A stretch of DNA of 64,000 bases from Defluviitaleaceae bacterium (lineage in GTDB: Bacteria > Bacillota > Clostridia > Lachnospirales > WRBF01), in contig WRBF01000003.1 in the NCBI GenBank assembly GCA_009784685.1, positions 21,903-85,902 on the forward strand, read 5' to 3'. Shown in pieces: positions 63,828-64,000 of this stretch (position 1 is the first letter of the stretch; each line of letters starts with the position of its first letter). The notes beneath the pieces were generated by a model that had not been told where the DNA came from, did no database searches, and saw nothing but the letters and a program-made list of their open reading frames with translations. A program made the position numbers and the translations under genes.

Positions 63828-64000
63828 AGTCAATTTCTTTGGTAAAATTTCAAGGGAAATTTAAAAATTATTATAATAATGTAGGTTTGTCAAACATATG
63901 TTACATCACACCGAATAAAAAACACCAAACAACACCTACCGGGGTCAAGCGCCCGTGCGGCTGGTCGCAAAAGAAAGTCGCTTTTGCTGCTCGCTATGCA
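63828..64000. other. Intergenic end of window
   Basis: AT-rich sequence with no gene, then from about 63940 a GC-richer stretch containing a GCAAAAG/CTTTTGC stem. It may be the start of another repeat; too little is present to say. Confidence 0.4.

Noticed and set aside
1..64000. tRNA, rRNA or prophage genes
   Set aside because: No cloverleaf-like segments, rRNA stretches, integrases, capsid or terminase-like proteins were found on reading both strands.

Overview
The window is a continuous piece of a low-GC, endospore-forming, anaerobic Firmicutes chromosome, most likely class Clostridia. The evidence is the gene set: sporulation genes (gerW/ytfJ with its DUF2953 partner, ylbJ, dacF), the ylmE-sepF-ylmG block, addA, formate-tetrahydrofolate ligase, a M55 D-aminopeptidase, and strong AGGAGG-type ribosome binding sites with some TTG/GTG starts. 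I cannot assign a genus. No rRNA, tRNA, CRISPR array or prophage is visible. The first gene (aspS) is cut by the left edge.

Layout. 1-5001: aspS, a GNAT acetyltransferase, ridA, an RNase Z-like gene, a RelE-type toxin-antitoxin pair and tsaD, all on plus. 5104-6961: two small membrane-anchored unknowns and a D-aminopeptidase. 7009-11936: a surface-protein cluster with three paralogous TasA/camelysin-like secreted proteins, a SipW-like (Ser/His) signal peptidase with a large multispanning N-terminal part, and a DUF5305-like membrane protein. 11980-13687: lactate permease plus a 54-residue membrane protein. 13740-15690 (minus): a TIR domain fused to a DeoR-type sugar-sensing domain, followed by a HAD phosphatase. 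This is the most unusual gene pair in the window. 15895-30515 (minus): alaS, cls, a TPR gene, a decayed MntA/HepT remnant, addA, exoA, gpsA, hicBA, apt, recJ. 30675-37297: dacF (plus), then fhs, trmL, cheX, gerW, DUF2953 and gltS (minus).

37487-45384 (minus) holds two very large secreted proteins: a PepX-like Xaa-Pro dipeptidyl-peptidase and a 1486-residue putative zinc metallopeptidase. They end in the same 85-residue domain (59 of 85 identical by hand count). The metallopeptidase leader carries a pair of small RNA hairpins with an AACCACAA-type loop. The same pair, with matching flanks, lies in the leader of the third TasA-like gene 37 kb away, which suggests that the two surface loci share a post-transcriptional control.

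46076-47774: cobalamin adenosyltransferase, a Dph6-like ATPase and a cysteine-rich protein, split by a 217-bp MITE with TA duplications. 48279-53101: a stalk-domain/TolC-like coiled-coil protein, ylmG, sepF, ylmE and an HlyD-like adaptor. 53176-55799: ylbJ, a coiled-coil protein, coaD and rsmD. 56035-63827 (plus): pepD, relA/spoT, dtd, two oligopeptide ABC ATPases, an EamA transporter and a metallo-beta-lactamase-fold hydrolase. Secreted PepX, the metallopeptidase, D-aminopeptidase, PepD and the peptide-transporter ATPases together suggest peptide and amino-acid fermentation.

All family assignments come from reading motifs and sequence style by eye; no database search was run.
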